Positions 46,918 to 51,070 of a DNA stretch of 51,070 nt are shown here, one piece after another. The notes under the pieces are model-generated. The model did not search any database, was not told the DNA's origin, and worked only from the letters and a program-made list of their open reading frames with translations. The stretch covers positions 1 through 51,070 of the forward strand of contig CAUDDP010000007.1 in NCBI GenBank assembly GCA_958448395.1. Reading direction: 5' to 3'. The first letter of the stretch is position 1; the number at the start of each line of letters is the position of its first letter. The DNA is from an uncultured Oscillospiraceae bacterium (GTDB lineage: Bacteria > Bacillota > Clostridia > Oscillospirales > Ruminococcaceae). The translations under genes and the position numbers were made by a program.

Positions 46918-48246
46918 ATGCTATTAAAATATATTGTCAGCAATTACAAATCAATTGGACATGATGTAGAGTTTAGTATGCTACCGACATCGGGGAATAC
47001 AGACGATCGGTTTACTTCTACCATTCACACAAAAGCAGGAGAATGGAAAGTCTTGCATAGAGGTGTTCTGTTTGGTGCCAATGCCTCTGGAAAATCCGCT
47101 TTTATTGAATCTATCAGATTTGCAAAACGCTTCATCACACAAGGACAAAGAAGTGGACGGAGAATCCCTGTGAATCAGTTTAAAAAACCGATTGCAGACT
47201 TGGACGGACTTACCACTTTTCAATTCTTGTTGTATATTGAGGGTGAGGTCTATGATTATGGTTTTTCATTGGATAATGAAAGAGTGCATGAGGAATGGCT
47301 GGAACGATTAGAGCAGGATGGTAAATTTCAAAATATATTCGAGCGAAAAACATTCTATGAGTCGCACATGGAATTAAGAGTTAACGGAGGGAAATTGGGT
47401 ATTGACTCCAAATTTGCTTCTATGCTAGCCTCTACTTTACAGGAGAAGCAAAAAAATCAGCTTTTTTTATATAAGCTATATGATAATGGCGTATCAAGAG
47501 TAGAAGATTTATTTGAATGGTTTGATGGTATAGAAGTTGTTTTTCCAGATAGTCAAGTAAAAGGATTGGATAGAAGAGTGGCAAAAGATAAAGATTTTGC
47601 TATAGAGCTGTCTCATTTTTTACAGCGTGTAGACACCGGAGTAGAAAATGTGACAACAAAGGACTTACCAATTGACGCTGAGTCTTTTTTCAAACAGATA
47701 AACTTGCCAGATGAAATACTGCAAGAATTATATGATGCACAGCAGGGAACACTTCAAATTAATGATAGATATTATATTTTTGAAACCGAAAATGGTCAAA
47801 TTAAGCTACTGGAAACAAAATTCCAGCATCAGCTATACGGAGAAGGCTATTTTTTCAATAGAGACGAGGAATCTGATGGAACACAAAGGCTATTAGATTT
47901 ATTTCCAATTTTGTATAATAACCAGAGAAAAGGAAGAAAAATTTATTTTATAGATGAGTTAGATCGTAGTTTGCACACTGCATTAACAACTGAATTCCTA
48001 AATCAATTTATAAAACTTGCAAAAGAATGTCAAAGTCAGCTTGTTATTACTGCTCATGACGTAAATATTATGAATTTGAAAAAGCTGTCACCCGATGAAA
48101 TTTGGTTTCTGGAGAAAAACAGGGACGGGGAAACACAAATTCGACCTTTCTCTGATTTCGATGTGGATCATAATGGATATGATGTGATGCGTTCCTATCT
48201 GGAGGGACGCTTTGGAGCGGTGCCTTATATTAAGGAGGAAAACTGA
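46918..48246 (+). CDS. AAA ATPase of an RloA/AbiL-type defence pair
   Basis: This protein of about 442 residues shows Walker A FGANASGKSAF (residues 52-62), an ABC-like signature (ESDGTQRLLDLFP), Walker B KIYFIDELDRSLH and the H-loop LVITAHD. It is an SMC/ABC-type AAA ATPase like those coupled to RloB. The start at 46918 is chosen because AGGAG lies 9 nt upstream; an ATG at 46909 abuts that site. Its stop overlaps the start of the RloB-like gene (TGATG). Prophage-borne pairs of this kind block competing phages by abortive infection. That role is inferred. Confidence 0.88.
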   Translation: MLLKYIVSNYKSIGHDVEFSMLPTSGNTDDRFTSTIHTKAGEWKVLHRGVLFGANASGKSAFIESIRFAKRFITQGQRSGRRIPVNQFKKPIADLDGLTTFQFLLYIEGEVYDYGFSLDNERVHEEWLERLEQDGKFQNIFERKTFYESHMELRVNGGKLGIDSKFASMLASTLQEKQKNQLFLYKLYDNGVSRVEDLFEWFDGIEVVFPDSQVKGLDRRVAKDKDFAIELSHFLQRVDTGVENVTTKDLPIDAESFFKQINLPDEILQELYDAQQGTLQINDRYYIFETENGQIKLLETKFQHQLYGEGYFFNRDEESDGTQRLLDLFPILYNNQRKGRKIYFIDELDRSLHTALTTEFLNQFIKLAKECQSQLVITAHDVNIMNLKKLSPDEIWFLEKNRDGETQIRPFSDFDVDHNGYDVMRSYLEGRFGAVPYIKEEN

Positions 48247-48983
48247 TGCCAAGAAAACATTTTTCTACTGCAGATATGGAAAGAAAATCAGAACGAATTT
48301 CTGATAAGCTCATAATCTTGTCTTGCGAGGGTGTCATAACGGAAGAAGAATATTTTGAAATTTTATCCTCTAAAATTTTTTTTAGTATAGGAACAAAAAT
48401 TCACATTCTATCTGTAAGAGGGGAGTATCTAAGTAAAGAAGATAGAACAAAAGAGGAGAAAGACTTTCAAAACCGTTCTTCTCCTACAGATGTGTTAAAG
48501 CGGATGGACGATTATCTAGATGACAAAATAGAGAGAAGGTCACAGGATGAATGTTGGTTAGTCATGGATATTGATGACCATACCAGCCCTCAAAAAATAG
48601 GGGAATGGGATTCTGTTATGGATTCCTGTAAAGAGAAAGGATATAAAGTTGCTGTGAGCAATCCATTCTTTGAATTCTGGTTGTATCTCCATCATTTTGA
48701 TGTGTGTGAAGAAGATCATTCACACTGTGTTTCTGAAGAACGTCCGTATCAACCGGATCCTTACTTTCGTCATATCATGGAAGAAAATGATGTTGGATTA
48801 AAACAAAACCACAAAAAGCCTCTTCCTTGCCATTACAATTATGAAAAGGTGCAGCAAGCTGTTCAGCGTGCGAAAGAGTTGGATGATGGAAAAGAAGCAT
48901 ACCCAAAAAACACACTTGGAAGTACGGTCTATAAAATAATAGAGCAGTTTGTGGAATTAAAAAAGCGAGTAGAGGGAATATAA
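48246..48983 (+). CDS. RloB-like protein, partner of the AAA ATPase
   Basis: The 245-residue product contains KLIILSCEGVITEEEYFEIL near the N terminus, WLVMDIDDHT and the family hallmark VAVSNPFFEFWLYLHHF. A C-terminal helix follows. The acidic residues at EGxxTE and the DxDD pattern look like a Toprim-type catalytic site. RloB (AbiL-ii) is probably the toxic effector nuclease that its ATPase partner controls. It ends 2 nt before the integrase gene. Confidence 0.9.
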   Translation: MPRKHFSTADMERKSERISDKLIILSCEGVITEEEYFEILSSKIFFSIGTKIHILSVRGEYLSKEDRTKEEKDFQNRSSPTDVLKRMDDYLDDKIERRSQDECWLVMDIDDHTSPQKIGEWDSVMDSCKEKGYKVAVSNPFFEFWLYLHHFDVCEEDHSHCVSEERPYQPDPYFRHIMEENDVGLKQNHKKPLPCHYNYEKVQQAVQRAKELDDGKEAYPKNTLGSTVYKIIEQFVELKKRVEGI

Positions 48984-48985
48984 AA

Positions 48986-50710
48986 ATGAAAGTTGTAATT
49001 TACGCCCGTTATTCCTGTGAAAAACAAACCGAACAATCCATAGAGGGACAGGTTCGGGAATGCCGAGAATTTGCAGACAAGCATGATATGACGATTGTGG
49101 ATACTTACATAGATCGTGCGATTTCCGGTACTTCTACAGCCCATCGAGATGCTTTTTTGAAAATGATTGCAGATGCAGAGTGCCATTTGTTTGATGGGAT
49201 TTTGGTTTATAAAATAGATAGATTTGCTCGCAATCGCTATGATAGTGCCATTTATAAGGCAAGGCTGAAAAAAATCGGAATCAAAATATTTTATGCAAAA
49301 GAAAACATTCCAGACGGACCAGAGGGAATCATTATGGAATCCCTGCTGGAAGGGATGGCAGAATACTATTCCGCAGAGTTATCCCAGAAAATTAAAAGAG
49401 GAATGCGGGAAAATGCTCTGAAAGGAAAAGTGACAGGCGGTGCAGTTGCTTTAGGTTATAAAATCGGACCGGATAAGAGATATGAGATTGATGAGGAAAA
49501 AGCAGATATTGTAAGGCATATCTTTCAATCCTACGCCTTCGGAAAGCGGGTAGCCGATATCTGCAGGGAATTGAATGCACTGGGGATTCGTACTTCCAGA
49601 GGAGCGGAATTCAATAAAAACAGTCTTCGCACAATGCTGCACAATGAAAAGTATATCGGTGTGTATAAATGTCAGGATATTCGATTAGAAGATATGATAC
49701 CGCCTATTATTAGCAAAGAATTGTTTCAGCAAGTGCAGGACTTATTGGAGAAAAATAAAAAAGCCCCTGCAAGTGCAAAGGCAAAAGTAGATTATATGCT
49801 ATCTGGAAAAGCCTACTGCGGAAAATGTGGGATGGGCTTAGTGGGGGAGAGTGGCAATTCGAAGAGTGGTATGCATTATTATTACAAATGTGCCAAGCGA
49901 AAAAGAGGACAGGGATGTGATAAAGAAACGGTACGAAAGAGTGACTTAGAAAATCTGGTTGCGGAAGAGGTCATAAATGTGGTTTTGCGTCCGGAGAAAA
50001 TTAGAGAGATTGCAGAGCGATGCGAAGCATTGCAAAAGAAAATTCATTTTGATCACCCAGAAGTGCGGATGATAGAAAAGCAGTTGGCACAAACAAAAAA
50101 GAGTCTGCATAATCTCATGCAAGCGATTGAACAGGGCGTCTTTACAAAGACGACAAAATGCAGATTGGAAGAACTGGAAAATCAGCAGGAGACATTGGAA
50201 TATGAGTTGCTGCAAGCAAAGGAGAAGGAAACTCTTGAAAATCAGGGTCTTACTGCGGATCAAATTGAATTCATGCTCTTGCAATTTCTTCCGGATTCTG
50301 AAACGGAAATTGACTGTGAAAAATATATAAGCAGAATTATAGATTGTTTTGTACACTCCGTTTACTTGTGGGATGATAAATGCGTTATATGGCTAAACAT
50401 CTCACCAGAGGACAGTGTAGACAAAAGCGAAAGAATGCAGATATCTGTAGATATTGCCAATGGGGCTTTAAAAAAAAACATGATTTATAACGTGGATAAA
50501 GACGTAATTACGGATAGGTTATCGGTGGGTGAAAAATCGGATTTGAACAGAAAAAGCCCACTTCACCGCTGGCGAATTCGTCTTTGGTTTTTGCGATGGT
50601 CTCTCCGGCAGTATCTGCGGTTACTGGTTTATAGGCATCAGAAGCATCATCATATGCTATACCAATTCCGAAGTAGGTTTCTGTATCCTTGCGGTAGTAG
50701 CAATTGGTGA
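48986..50710 (+). CDS. large serine recombinase (phage integrase), tail read through attR
   Basis: The N-terminal resolvase domain has VVIYARYSCEKQTEQSIEGQ with nucleophile Ser10 and the conserved YKIDRFARNRYDS. The recombinase domain (AVALGYKIGPDKRYEIDEEK onwards) follows. A zinc ribbon (YCGKCGMGLVGESG ... YYKCAKRKRGQGCDK) and a coiled coil (VRMIEKQLAQTKKSLHNLMQ) come next. It should integrate and excise the phage. The last 50 or so residues (after DLNRK, about 522) are antisense to the GLUG host gene. The frame therefore crosses the attachment junction, and the native C terminus must differ. Confidence 0.95.
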   Translation: MKVVIYARYSCEKQTEQSIEGQVRECREFADKHDMTIVDTYIDRAISGTSTAHRDAFLKMIADAECHLFDGILVYKIDRFARNRYDSAIYKARLKKIGIKIFYAKENIPDGPEGIIMESLLEGMAEYYSAELSQKIKRGMRENALKGKVTGGAVALGYKIGPDKRYEIDEEKADIVRHIFQSYAFGKRVADICRELNALGIRTSRGAEFNKNSLRTMLHNEKYIGVYKCQDIRLEDMIPPIISKELFQQVQDLLEKNKKAPASAKAKVDYMLSGKAYCGKCGMGLVGESGNSKSGMHYYYKCAKRKRGQGCDKETVRKSDLENLVAEEVINVVLRPEKIREIAERCEALQKKIHFDHPEVRMIEKQLAQTKKSLHNLMQAIEQGVFTKTTKCRLEELENQQETLEYELLQAKEKETLENQGLTADQIEFMLLQFLPDSETEIDCEKYISRIIDCFVHSVYLWDDKCVIWLNISPEDSVDKSERMQISVDIANGALKKNMIYNVDKDVITDRLSVGEKSDLNRKSPLHRWRIRLWFLRWSLRQYLRLLVYRHQKHHHMLYQFRSRFLYPCGSSNW

Positions 50711-51070
50711 TGGTTCCACTATTGAATCCGCACACGCCGCCGACACCCTCTGTGCCAGTCACTGCCCCTGTGCTGTAGCAATTGATGAGGCCTCCTATGC
50801 TGAGTCCGCACACGCCGCCGACACCGGTAGTACCAGTCACTGCACTCGTGCTGTAGCAATTGGCGAAGAATCCGCCATAATTGAATCCACACAAGCCGCC
50901 GACATCCTCTGTACCAGTCACTGTACCTGTGCTGTAGCAATTGGTGATAGTTCCTTTATAATTGTATCCGCACAAGCTGCCGACACCATTCACACCATTC
51001 ATATAGGAGTTGATCACACCAACATTCTGAATGGCTGCATTCTCGCCTATTTGACCGAACAGTCCAACAC
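50508..51070 (-). CDS. host GLUG-repeat surface protein, interrupted by the prophage
   Basis: The frame is open to the right edge of the window, so the gene is partial at its 5' side. It consists of GLUG-type repeats: VGGLCGFNYGGFFANCYSTS, VGGVCGLSIGGLINCYSTGA and VGGVCGFNSGTITNCYYRKD. These end in KTKDEFASGEV, the usual last segment before the final domain. After GEV the frame enters prophage DNA and stops at 50508. GLUG proteins are exported adhesin-like proteins. The rest of the gene should lie beyond the left end of the prophage. Confidence 0.85.
   Translation of the reverse strand, partial: VGLFGQIGENAAIQNVGVINSYMNGVNGVGSLCGYNYKGTITNCYSTGTVTGTEDVGGLCGFNYGGFFANCYSTSAVTGTTGVGGVCGLSIGGLINCYSTGAVTGTEGVGGVCGFNSGTITNCYYRKDTETYFGIGIAYDDASDAYKPVTADTAGETIAKTKDEFASGEVGFFCSNPIFHPPITYP
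50549..50572. other. probable right attachment junction (attR)
   Basis: Left of this point the sequence is integrase. Right of it, on the minus strand, it is the GLUG-repeat protein reading ...TKDEFASGEV. That protein's expected continuation is lost directly after GEV, near AAAAGCCCACTTC. The exact crossover cannot be fixed without the left end. Confidence 0.65.

Overview
The window holds most of a temperate siphophage (prophage) in a low-to-mid GC Firmicute. A gut or rumen Ruminococcus-like host (Oscillospiraceae) is suggested by a dockerin-bearing secreted protein, a BspA-type leucine-rich repeat tail protein and a GLUG-repeat surface protein at the right edge. The left prophage end, presumably with the lysin, lies outside the window. 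The right end (attR) is near 50,550, where the large serine integrase meets the GLUG gene.

Nearly all phage genes are on the minus strand and are transcribed right to left. Positions 1-31,600 hold, in transcription order from the right, family A DNA polymerase, primase-helicase, VRR-NUC nuclease, SNF2-type helicase and a RinA/ArpU-like late regulator. A recognisable late promoter with phased 10-bp repeats follows, then HNH nuclease, zinc-finger protein, a ParB-type/DNA methyltransferase gene split by a 170-bp MITE-like insertion, a C5 methyltransferase, TerS, TerL, an accessory cassette, portal, ClpP-like protease, HK97 capsid, connectors, tail tube, frameshifted tail chaperone, a HicB moron, tape measure, distal tail, tail-tip protein, baseplate/fibre proteins, holin and a Tad2-type anti-defence protein.

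Positions 31,650-45,070 hold the early region: DUF2815 and truncated DUF2800 proteins, a MazG-like enzyme, many small zinc-ribbon or unknown proteins, a plasmid-like parA/parB/replication-initiator module and an XRE regulator. Positions 45,070-50,710 run rightward: a repressor, a winged-helix protein, a secreted dockerin protein, an AAA ATPase/RloB pair that resembles an abortive-infection defence system, and the integrase. The two arms meet at a compact switch near 45,140 where opposing promoters share one -10 region.

The least explained parts are these. A cassette between terL and portal encodes an amidoligase, a gamma-glutamylcyclotransferase-like enzyme, a zinc ribbon and an acidic protein; its two outer genes share the same promoter design. 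A perfect 27-nt palindrome occurs five times, always at a gene's 3' end. A 550-bp gene-free stretch (43,311-43,861) is full of perfect stem-loops. A tRNA-like stem cluster lies at 33,653-33,720. A short plus-strand transcript is predicted against the 3' end of the replication gene. All functional statements come from reading the sequence and from knowledge of the families; no database search was run.
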